A stretch of DNA of 14,245 bases. Origin: Treponema sp. (lineage in GTDB: Bacteria; Spirochaetota; Spirochaetia; Treponematales; Breznakiellaceae). Both the position numbers and the translations under genes were made by a program. This document shows positions 1-5,437 of this stretch, piece by piece; within the stretch, counting starts at the first letter, position 1, and each line of letters starts with the position of its first letter. The notes below the pieces were generated by a model, which was given only the letters and a program-made list of their open reading frames with translations, was not told the origin of the DNA and searched no databases. Location: contig JAIRZS010000004.1 of assembly GCA_031267115.1 (NCBI GenBank), forward strand, positions 1 to 14,245, given 5' to 3'.

Positions 1-2
1 AT

Positions 3-25
3 GAGTTTTTGCCCCGCAAAAACTC
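3..25. repeat. Perfect hairpin, 10-bp stem, 3-nt loop
   Basis: The arms are GAGTTTTTGC (3-12) and GCAAAAACTC (16-25), separated by CCC. The palindrome carries a T-run on each strand, so it could act as a terminator for transcription arriving from either side. The gene it would serve lies outside the window. It is followed after three bases by a second, longer hairpin. Confidence 0.75.
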
Positions 26-28
26 AAA

Positions 29-60
29 GCTGTAAAACGGCAGGGATGCCGTTTTACAGC
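29..60. repeat. Perfect hairpin, 13-bp stem, 6-nt loop
   Basis: GCTGTAAAACGGC (29-41) pairs with GCCGTTTTACAGC (48-60) around the loop AGGGAT. This is the longest perfect stem seen in the window. It directly precedes repeat copy 1, which starts at 62. No gene overlaps it. It could be a terminator, an RNA-processing site or part of a larger mobile repeat; the sequence alone does not decide. Confidence 0.75.
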
Positions 61-61
61 A

Positions 62-187
62 GCGCAAGGGATTGAAGCGGTATCCTTTTTTGCCAGAGGC
101 AAAAAAGATACAAGCGTAAAGCCCGGTTTCCGGCACGGAGTGCCGGAAATGCGCCCGAATTCCGGACTGAAATATGAAATTACCGGA
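62..187 (+). repeat. Dispersed intergenic repeat, copy 1 (T-tract module)
   Basis: The element begins GCGCAAGGGATTG (62-74). It contains a hairpin at 80-111 (GTATC, one extra C, TTTTTTGCC, loop AGA, then GGCAAAAAAGATAC), the conserved AAAGCCCGGT (118-127) and a perfect palindrome at 127-149 (10-bp arms, loop GGA). It ends with ATGCGCCC (149-156) and a tail running through TATGAAATTAC. Copy 3 (10418-10536, opposite strand) matches it along nearly its whole length. Copy 2 (4670-4791) shares the two ends but has a different middle. It lies just before the promoter of the gene at 275. Confidence 0.8.
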
Positions 188-203
188 AAATCCCCGGCGG
201 CCC

Positions 204-232
204 TTGCAGAGCGGGATAAAAACCGCTATAGT
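204..232 (+). promoter_or_regulatory. Sigma-70-like promoter for the secreted-protein gene
   Basis: A -35 box TTGCAG (204-209) and a -10 box TATAGT (227-232) are separated by exactly 17 bases. Transcription would start near 239, leaving about 36 bases of leader with AGGAGG at 262-267. The spacer and flanks hold a small palindrome, AGCGG (210-214) and CCGCT (223-227), that could be an operator. Inferred from consensus only. Confidence 0.45.
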
Positions 233-274
233 TGACTTCGGGGCGGGGGAATGACTTTTCTAGGAGGATTCGTT

Positions 275-715
275 ATGAAATTCCGGGTTTTTGTTGTTTT
301 TTTTGCCCTGGCATTGGCGGCTTTTCCGGTCCTGGCCCAGGAAACAGATTCCGGTTCTTCCGCCAGGCAGTTCAAAAACGAATCGGAATATTATCCTGTG
401 TTCGTGCAGGTCGAGAAGGTTTACAATTATTCCAAGGGTTATATAGTTGTCTACCGCAAGGGGCCTTTCCAGATGGCCAATACCTATCTTCCCCTGGAAT
501 GGTTCAACGGGGCTTCGGGCAAGGGCGAGGTGGTCCGCCAGGGTACGGGAAATGCCTGGCCCAGGCTTGTGGTGTACTACAAGGGCGGGGAATTCAGCCA
601 CGTGCGGCTTTACGTACACCGCGACCGGAACCACGAAACCTGGGGGGTGGCGCGCGCTTCCAAAGAACTGGACAGCAAATTTGAAAACGTGGAAGAGCCG
701 AAGCTCGAATTCTGA
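275..715 (+). CDS. Secreted protein of unknown function, 146 aa
   Basis: I do not recognise this family. The ATG at 275 is preferred over the in-frame ATG at 251 because AGGAGG (262-267) sits 7 bases before it and the protein then starts directly with a signal peptide. The signal has basic MKFR, a hydrophobic stretch of about 15 residues and a likely signal peptidase I site after VLA (residue 21). There is no lipobox cysteine, so a soluble or surface-associated periplasmic protein is expected. The mature part is rich in Tyr, Phe, Val and charged residues, without cysteines or recognisable catalytic motifs, and reads like a beta-rich domain. It has its own promoter candidate at 204-232. The phosphoesterase gene follows after 66 bases and may be read from the same transcript. 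Confidence 0.75.
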   Translation: MKFRVFVVFFALALAAFPVLAQETDSGSSARQFKNESEYYPVFVQVEKVYNYSKGYIVVYRKGPFQMANTYLPLEWFNGASGKGEVVRQGTGNAWPRLVVYYKGGEFSHVRLYVHRDRNHETWGVARASKELDSKFENVEEPKLEF

Positions 716-781
716 TGTTTGCCGCCTTTGCTTTAAGCCGCCTGCCCTTATCCGGTATAGGCATACGCCGGGGTTAGAAAC

Positions 782-1762
782 GTGGGTATGCCGGTTCCCC
801 AGTCCCTGCTTGATTTTATCCATCAAGGCGCTAAATTTATTCTGGCGGGCCATAAAGACCCTGACGGCGACTGCGTGGGGAGCCAGCTTGCGCTGGCCTC
901 GGTTCTGGCGCGGCTTGGCAAGAAGGCCGTTCTCTGTTCGGCCGGGCCTTTCAAACGCCCGGAGCTGTTCCCCTACGCGGACCGGTTCAGTTCCCGGATA
1001 AGCGGGGGGGATCGCGAGGGGGCCAGGGTAATCATAGCCGACTGTTCCGATCTTGAGCGTACCGGCGATATCGGGCCTATGCTCGAAGGCCTGCCCCGGG
1101 CTGTTATCGACCATCATATTACCGCCGCTCCGGGGGACAACGCGGCGCTCTTTCTGGATACCGGGGCGCCCGCCGCCGCCATTATGGTTTTCGCGCTGAT
1201 AGAGGCGCTGGGCCTGGTCCCTTCGGAAGAGGAGACCGGGTACCTTTTCCTCGGGCTTTGCACGGATACCGGCTTTTTCCGCCATCTGGACCATACGGGG
1301 GCCGAGGCTTTCCGTTGCGCCGCCCGGATGATAGACCTGGGGGCCAGCCCCAAGCTTACGTTCAACGCGATTAACGGCGGGAAGAGTTTTGAATCCCGGA
1401 AACTCATGGGGCTGGTGCTTGCCCGCGCGGAGGCCCATTACGGCGGCAGGCTTATTGTTTCGTCGGAGAATTACGAGGAAGCCCGGGACTTGGGCGCCCG
1501 GGGCCGGGATTCGGATTCCCTTTACCAGCTCCTTCTGGCGGTTAAGGAGACCGAGGCCGTCGCGCTTATCCGCCAGGAGCAGCCTGAAACTTGCAGCCTG
1601 GGCCTCCGCAGCCGGGATCGGGTGAATGTGGCGGAAATTGCCCGGCAGTTCGGCGGCGGCGGGCACAAAAACGCCTCGGGCGCCACGGTAGGCGGCCTTG
1701 CCGCCGATATCAAGCCGCGCGTTATCGAGGCGTTCGGCGCCCAGCTGGCCGTTTACGGCTGA
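782..1762 (+). CDS. nrnA: DHH-DHHA1 phosphoesterase (oligoribonuclease / pAp phosphatase type)
   Basis: A member of the NrnA branch of the DHH superfamily, Mn-dependent cytoplasmic enzymes that degrade nano-RNAs to mononucleotides and often dephosphorylate 3'-phosphoadenosine 5'-phosphate. All motifs are visible: HKDPDGDCVGS (24-34), ADCSD (86-90), the signature DHH (110-112), TDTGFFR (161-167), and in the C-terminal DHHA1 domain GGGGHKNASG (291-300), which binds substrate. The length of 326 residues is normal for the family. The start is either GTG 782 or ATG 788; an in-frame stop at 758-760 limits the choice, and neither has a strong ribosome binding site. Family membership is certain. The exact substrate (short RNA, pAp, or cyclic-dinucleotide breakdown products) is inferred. 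A membrane-protein gene follows after 93 bases. Confidence 0.93.
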   Translation: MGMPVPQSLLDFIHQGAKFILAGHKDPDGDCVGSQLALASVLARLGKKAVLCSAGPFKRPELFPYADRFSSRISGGDREGARVIIADCSDLERTGDIGPMLEGLPRAVIDHHITAAPGDNAALFLDTGAPAAAIMVFALIEALGLVPSEEETGYLFLGLCTDTGFFRHLDHTGAEAFRCAARMIDLGASPKLTFNAINGGKSFESRKLMGLVLARAEAHYGGRLIVSSENYEEARDLGARGRDSDSLYQLLLAVKETEAVALIRQEQPETCSLGLRSRDRVNVAEIARQFGGGGHKNASGATVGGLAADIKPRVIEAFGAQLAVYG

Positions 1763-1855
1763 CAGGCAAAGCGCGGCAAGCTGCCGGACGCCGCGCCGGA
1801 GCCGGGCCGAAACTGAAATGAAGGAAGGAGCGGGGAATGGCGGAGGCTGGACAGG

Positions 1856-2161
1856 GTGGATAAGGGGCAATTGGCGTACATGTCCAGCCGTTTGGTCCTG
1901 GGAGCCGCGGCGGCTTTCTTCGCAATCGTTCTCTGGTCCAAAACCAGGGACGCGGTATGGATGCTTGTCATAACCGGCGTTATCGCCGGGTACGCGGAAA
2001 CCGTGTACCTGGTTTTGGAAGCTTTGGGGATAGCGGGCCGGGCCGGGCCTGCTGTCGGGTCCGTGCCGTTCCTGTCGATTCTGCTGGCCGGCCTGCCGGC
2101 CGCGTTCTTTCTCGCCGCCTTTGTGACCGCGGCGGCCCGCAGATACCGGAAGCGCCTGTAA
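1856..2161 (+). CDS. Small membrane protein of unknown function, 101 aa
   Basis: Three hydrophobic segments are visible, roughly residues 12-28, 33-57 and 70-93, followed by a short basic tail (RRYRKRL), so the C-terminus is probably cytoplasmic. The GTG start at 1856 has GGAGG at 1842-1846, nine bases upstream; an in-frame ATG at 1880 (MSSRL) is the alternative. An eight-codon reading frame with its own AAGGAAGGAG site (ATG 1837, TAA 1861-1863) overlaps the GTG and could couple translation, or may be chance. No family is recognised. The gene probably shares a transcript with the upstream phosphoesterase. Confidence 0.65.
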   Translation: MDKGQLAYMSSRLVLGAAAAFFAIVLWSKTRDAVWMLVITGVIAGYAETVYLVLEALGIAGRAGPAVGSVPFLSILLAGLPAAFFLAAFVTAAARRYRKRL

Positions 2162-2346
2162 AAGGCGGAAATTCAGGCCGGGGCTTCCGCAGGGCGGCTG
2201 TAACATGGCGGCGCAGTTACCGAATGGCGGCGCGGGCGGGCGCCTGAGCATTAACCTTGAATGACCGGTCGGATGGCGGGTTTTGGACTTAACCCGGCAT
2301 CCGGCCCAAACAATTTTGAAAACCGAAAAATACGGAGGCATTATTT

Positions 2347-2565
2347 ATGAAAGCACTGTTCCTGGGTTTGGTTTTTATTCTGGCCGCGGTAGTTGCCGTT
2401 ATCCCGGCGGGCCTGGGCTGGTGGATCGACGTACTCGCCTTTCTGCGGGGCGCGGCGCCGGTAATCGCCGCCCTTATAGGCATTATCGCGGTCTTCATCG
2501 GCATTGCCGACATCAAGGACCGCGCCGAGGCCAAGAAAGAGGAAAAGCCCGGGGAGAAATCCTAG
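2347..2565 (+). CDS. Small two-helix membrane protein, 72 aa
   Basis: The start is well supported: GGAGG at 2335-2339 lies eight bases before ATG 2347. Residues 3-22 and about 34-53 are hydrophobic helices separated by a short GLGWWID turn. The tail (IKDRAEAKKEEKPGEKS) is highly charged and probably faces the cytoplasm. No catalytic motif is present and no family is recognised. The preceding 185 bases are non-coding apart from a short direct repeat (ATGGCGGCGC at 2205 and 2224). The stop codon lies at the left arm of an inverted repeat (2565-2613). Confidence 0.7.
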   Translation: MKALFLGLVFILAAVVAVIPAGLGWWIDVLAFLRGAAPVIAALIGIIAVFIGIADIKDRAEAKKEEKPGEKS

Positions 2566-2613
2566 GAGTTTGTCGCGTTTCGCGCATAAAACGTCACGGT
2601 ATAAACAAACTCC
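2565..2613 (+). terminator. Inverted repeat over the stop codon, possible terminator or 3'-end structure
   Basis: GGAGTTTGT (2565-2573) and ACAAACTCC (2605-2613) are perfect 9-bp inverted arms. The left arm begins at the last base of the stop codon. The 31-base interval contains a smaller hairpin, CGCG-TTT-CGCG (2574-2584). No U-tract follows, so this is not a textbook intrinsic terminator. Confidence 0.4.
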
Positions 2614-2691
2614 GGAAATTACCGCAAAGCCGAGTCGGACCGAAGGTTCGCGGTCAAAAGATAAGGAAAACGGCGTTTTCATGTATTCTTA

Positions 2692-2718
2692 TTCGACTTT
2701 TTCGACTTTTTCGACTTT
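2692..2718 (+). repeat. Three perfect tandem copies of a 9-bp unit
   Basis: TTCGACTTT occurs three times without interruption at 2692-2700, 2701-2709 and 2710-2718. It lies in the 305-base gap between the small membrane protein and rpoN, about 50 bases upstream of the -35 box of the putative rpoN promoter. Copy number of such a unit could vary by slippage. It does not appear to be coding. Confidence 0.85.
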
Positions 2719-2769
2719 GCGGTAGAAATTCGGCCATATTTTCTAAACCGGGAACAGCCGCTTTTTTCC

Positions 2770-2798
2770 TTGACAAGGGGCAGGGCGGGAATAATAGT
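2770..2798 (+). promoter_or_regulatory. Sigma-70-like promoter for rpoN
   Basis: A perfect -35 TTGACA (2770-2775) is followed after 17 bases by AATAGT (2793-2798), four of six matches to the -10 consensus; TAATAG at 2792 is an alternative. The start would lie near 2805, giving a leader of about 65 bases. Inferred from consensus only. Confidence 0.45.
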
Positions 2799-2870
2799 TA
2801 ATTAAGACGGTTTTAGGCCGCCAGAGGCTCCGGACTTCTTTCATACACATCAAAAAGGGGGGGTAGCAGA

Positions 2871-4301
2871 GTGCAGGCACAACGCCAGGGCTTTATCCAG
2901 GAACAGCGGTTCAGGATGAGCCCCCAGCTTTTTCAGTCCATAGAACTTATGGCCCTGCCCGTCCTGGATTTACGTGAAAAAATCACGGAAGAACTGGAGA
3001 AAAACCCCGCCCTGGAAGTCCTTGAGGACAACGGTGTCGTCTCCCTGGACGCGGCTTACTCGCCCAAAAAAGAGGAAGAAGAGTACTTCGAGACCACTTC
3101 CGACTCGGGCTTTATCAGCCGCCCCTCAAGCGAGGCTTCGGACGAACACCGCAAATTCATCGAAGGAGCGCTTGCCCGCTCCGAAACCCTCCAGGAACAC
3201 CTGCTCCGCAATCTCAGGCTTACCCCGGCCGGCGAAGAACTCAGGCGTATCGCGGAACTGATCATCCAGAACCTGGACGAAAACGGCTTCCACAAGGAGC
3301 CCCCGGGCCTCCTCCTCAAAGGCGAAAGTCCCGTCCGGATACGGGAAGCCCTGGATCTGGTCCGTTCCCTGGACCCCCCCGGCTGCGCCACGAGCGATTT
3401 CCGGGAATCGCTCGCGGTACAGGCCCGGCTGCTCCCCGGCGCGCCCGAAGGCATGGAGCAGGCGCTCGAACACCTGGAACTCCTTGAACGGGAAAAATTC
3501 GCCGAGGCCGCCCGGAAGCTCGGCAGAAGCGAAGACGAGATCCGCTTTATCTTCAAGCGCATCCAGGGCGATCTAACCCCTTTCCCGGGTCGAGGTTTTT
3601 CCTCCGGCGAAGAAACCCGCTATGTAGTCCCCGATATACAGGTAATTACCCGGGAAGGGGATTTTGTCATCATTTTAAACGACGAAGAAATACCCGTACT
3701 GGGAATCAGCCCTTTTTTTATGAAAATCGCCGAACAGAAAAAAACCCCCGGGGCCGCTCCCGCCGCCGGTCCCGGAACAGGGGCGGGGATCGGCTCCCGC
3801 GCCGAAATAAAGCAGGTCCGGGACTTTGCCCGGGAAAACATCAGGGAAGCGCGCTGGTTCATCCATTCGATTAACCAGCGGAACCATACCCTGCTCCGGG
3901 TTTCAAGGGCCATTGTAGAATTCCAGCGGGAATTCTTCGTAAAAGGCCCGAAATACCTCGCGCCCCTCACGCTGAGGGATATCGCGCAGGAATTGGGCCT
4001 CCACGAGGCCACCGTGTCCCGCACCGCCAACGGCAAGTACATGCAGACCGAATGGGGCATCTTCGAGCTGCGCCATTTTTTTACCAATTCGATCAGCGGC
4101 ATGGGTTCCGCCGGTTCCCGCTATTCCAAAGAAGGCGTCAAGGAGATCATCCGGGAACTAATCACGGCGGAAAACCGGCGCCTGTCCGATCAGGAGATCG
4201 CCGAATCCCTCGCCCGGCGCGGCATATCCCTCGCCCGCCGAACCGTTTCCAAATACCGGAATGAACTGGACTTAGGTTCATCACATAATAGATATAAATA
4301 G
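2871..4301 (+). CDS. rpoN: RNA polymerase sigma-54 factor
   Basis: Sigma-54 directs core polymerase to -24/-12 promoters that open only when an ATP-driven enhancer-binding protein acts. Region I is clear (residues 1-50, RMSPQLFQSIELM), followed by an acidic region II (about 50-110), the core-binding domain, a helix-turn-helix (LTLRDIAQELGLHEATVSR, about 365-383) and the RpoN box ARRTVSKYRNEL (455-466), which reads the -24 element. The length of 476 residues is normal. GTG 2871 is preferred because the G-rich run at 2857-2863 precedes it and region I begins at once. One oddity is an Ala/Pro/Gly linker (KKTPGAAPAAGPGTGAG, about 286-303) inside the core-binding domain. hpf follows after 14 bases, so the two are almost certainly cotranscribed. 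Confidence 0.97.
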   Translation: MQAQRQGFIQEQRFRMSPQLFQSIELMALPVLDLREKITEELEKNPALEVLEDNGVVSLDAAYSPKKEEEEYFETTSDSGFISRPSSEASDEHRKFIEGALARSETLQEHLLRNLRLTPAGEELRRIAELIIQNLDENGFHKEPPGLLLKGESPVRIREALDLVRSLDPPGCATSDFRESLAVQARLLPGAPEGMEQALEHLELLEREKFAEAARKLGRSEDEIRFIFKRIQGDLTPFPGRGFSSGEETRYVVPDIQVITREGDFVIILNDEEIPVLGISPFFMKIAEQKKTPGAAPAAGPGTGAGIGSRAEIKQVRDFARENIREARWFIHSINQRNHTLLRVSRAIVEFQREFFVKGPKYLAPLTLRDIAQELGLHEATVSRTANGKYMQTEWGIFELRHFFTNSISGMGSAGSRYSKEGVKEIIRELITAENRRLSDQEIAESLARRGISLARRTVSKYRNELDLGSSHNRYK

Positions 4302-4315
4302 CTCTGGAGGTACCT

Positions 4316-4609
4316 ATGAACATTGATGTCAAAGCTGTACATTTTGCCCTGCAAGAAGACGCGCGCGCGTATCTGGACCGTAAAATCACCAGAATACACA
4401 ACGCGGAAAACATGATCATCGATCTTTTGTTTACCCTGACCAAAGACAAAGACTTTTCCGCGGAAGCTACGGTAAATTTCCGCTGGGGCGTCTCAATTCA
4501 TGTAAAAGAGCACGACTTTGACCTTAACCCCGCTATTGACAAGATGATGGACAAGCTCGATGCGAAAATCACCAAGGAAAAGGAAAAAGTAAGGGACAAG
4601 GGAAAATAA
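4316..4609 (+). CDS. hpf: Ribosome hibernation promoting factor, short form
   Basis: The HPF/RaiA (YfiA, sigma-54 modulation) family binds the 30S subunit in the mRNA/tRNA channel and helps store inactive ribosomes in stationary phase. The 97-residue protein has the family pattern: an N-terminal beta strand (MNIDVKAVHF), a helix with ALQEDARAYLDRKITRI, central strands with EATVNF and VKEHDFDLNPAIDKMMDKLDAKI, and a basic tail. It lacks the C-terminal dimerisation domain of long HPF, so it would act as a short form. GGAGG at 4306-4310 is six bases before ATG 4316. It lies 14 bases after rpoN, a classical arrangement, and its original description as a sigma-54 modulator comes from this linkage. 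Confidence 0.92.
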   Translation: MNIDVKAVHFALQEDARAYLDRKITRIHNAENMIIDLLFTLTKDKDFSAEATVNFRWGVSIHVKEHDFDLNPAIDKMMDKLDAKITKEKEKVRDKGK

Positions 4610-4669
4610 CCGGCAGTCCAGACCCGTACCGGCCCCAAATAGAAATTTTTATCTTCATCTTTTGGTTTT

Positions 4670-4791
4670 GGGCGCATCCGCGCGCCTTCGGCGCGCGGAC
4701 CGGGCTTTGCGGGGCTGCGCGTGTCCGCCATAGCGGCCCGCTCCGGCCCCGGCGCTCCGCGCCGTGGCTAAACCCCTCCAATCCCTTGCGC
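4670..4791 (-). repeat. Dispersed intergenic repeat, copy 2 (GC-rich module)
   Basis: Read on the minus strand it starts with GCGCAAGGGATTG (4791 downward) and ends with AAAGCCCGGT (4708-4699), a perfect 10-bp palindrome with loop GAA (4699-4677), and ATGCGCCC (4677-4670). The middle differs from copies 1 and 3: instead of the T-tract hairpin it has GC-rich sequence with a 6-bp hairpin (CGGCGC 4750-4755, GCGCCG 4759-4764, loop TCC on +). It fills most of the 236-base gap between the convergent hpf and ptsN genes and could serve as their shared terminator. Confidence 0.7.
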
Positions 4792-4845
4792 ATTCCCGAA
4801 TTAAGAATCAGGCAGCTGTGGGACGCGGATCCGCTGCCGGCCCGG

Positions 4846-5292
4846 CTATTCGGCGAGAATCTTAAGAATATCTTCGCTGGTCGTGGCTTTGAGAATTTCG
4901 GCTCTTTTTTCCGAGCTTTTAAAAAGCAGGCTGATTTCCGCGAGGAATTGCAGGTGAGGGCCGGTTTTTTCCATCGGAGAAAGGGTCATAATAAATATCC
5001 GGCAGGCTTCATTATCCAGAGAATCAAAATCAACAGGGGCGTCGGAAATGCCGATACAGGCGACCAGATCGCTAATAGTCGCGCTCTTGCCGTGGGGAAT
5101 CGCGATTCCATGCTTCATCCCGGTAGACATCTTCAGCTCCCGTTCCATAACCGCCGCGTAAGCGGCCTGGCGGTCCTGAATTTTTTTTGCCGCAACCAGG
5201 ATATCAAGGAGCTCGTTTATGATTTCCTGTTTATTAACGCCCTTTAAATGTAAATTTATAGTTTCCTTAGTAAGAACCATCTTCAAATTCAT
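4846..5292 (-). CDS. ptsN: PTS IIA-like nitrogen-regulatory protein (EIIA-Ntr)
   Basis: This is a mannitol/fructose-type EIIA domain used for regulation rather than sugar uptake. It receives a phosphate from NPr on the conserved histidine, here His67 in GIAIPHGK (62-69). The whole 148-residue protein is this single domain; strands and helices around VACIGISDAPVDFDS and FIMTLSPMEKTGPHLQFLAEIS fit the family. In many bacteria ptsN follows rpoN and hpf on the same strand. Here it is on the opposite strand and converges with them, with repeat copy 2 between. The start at 5292 has no ribosome binding site and a -10-like box ends seven bases upstream, so a leaderless message is possible; ATG 5280 is the alternative start. 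Confidence 0.92.
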   Translation of the reverse strand: MNLKMVLTKETINLHLKGVNKQEIINELLDILVAAKKIQDRQAAYAAVMERELKMSTGMKHGIAIPHGKSATISDLVACIGISDAPVDFDSLDNEACRIFIMTLSPMEKTGPHLQFLAEISLLFKSSEKRAEILKATTSEDILKILAE

Positions 5293-5298
5293 AACTAT

Positions 5299-5327
5299 AG
5301 TCTAAGTCCCCCCCGGCGAAAAGTCAA
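5299..5327 (-). promoter_or_regulatory. Sigma-70-like promoter for ptsN
   Basis: On the minus strand TTGACT (5327-5322) and TAGACT (5304-5299) are separated by 17 bases. Transcription would begin at about 5292, on or next to the ATG. A run of seven G (minus strand, 5314-5308) lies inside the spacer. A prediction from consensus only. Confidence 0.45.
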
Positions 5328-5422
5328 GGATTTCAGGGCGGTATTCTATACATACGGCCCGGCAGGGGGCAGTACAGCGACAAGCGGCATTGCGCCTACT
5401 TATATTCAATGGCCGTTTCCTC

Positions 5423-5428
5423 TATAAT
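5423..5428 (+). promoter_or_regulatory. -10 box (TATAAT) directly before the helicase gene
   Basis: A perfect TATAAT ends nine bases before ATG 5438. At the correct distance the -35 region is only TTATAT (5400-5405), a poor match. If the box is used, transcription starts about 0-4 bases before the start codon and the helicase message is effectively leaderless. AGGA (5432-5435) is only two bases from the ATG, too close for a normal ribosome binding site. Confidence 0.4.
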
Positions 5429-5437
5429 TATAGGATT

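Noticed and set aside
260..2341. A 693-codon open frame on the minus strand
   Set aside because: It lies opposite the nrnA gene and its neighbours, has low-complexity Arg/Pro/Gly-rich translation and no motif; it is a by-product of high GC at third positions.
2566..2870. A small gene or tRNA in the gap before rpoN
   Set aside because: No cloverleaf, no frame with a ribosome binding site; short frames there translate the tandem repeat and look random.
4610..4845. CRISPR array or small-RNA gene between hpf and ptsN
   Set aside because: There are no regularly spaced direct repeats; the structure is explained by repeat copy 2.
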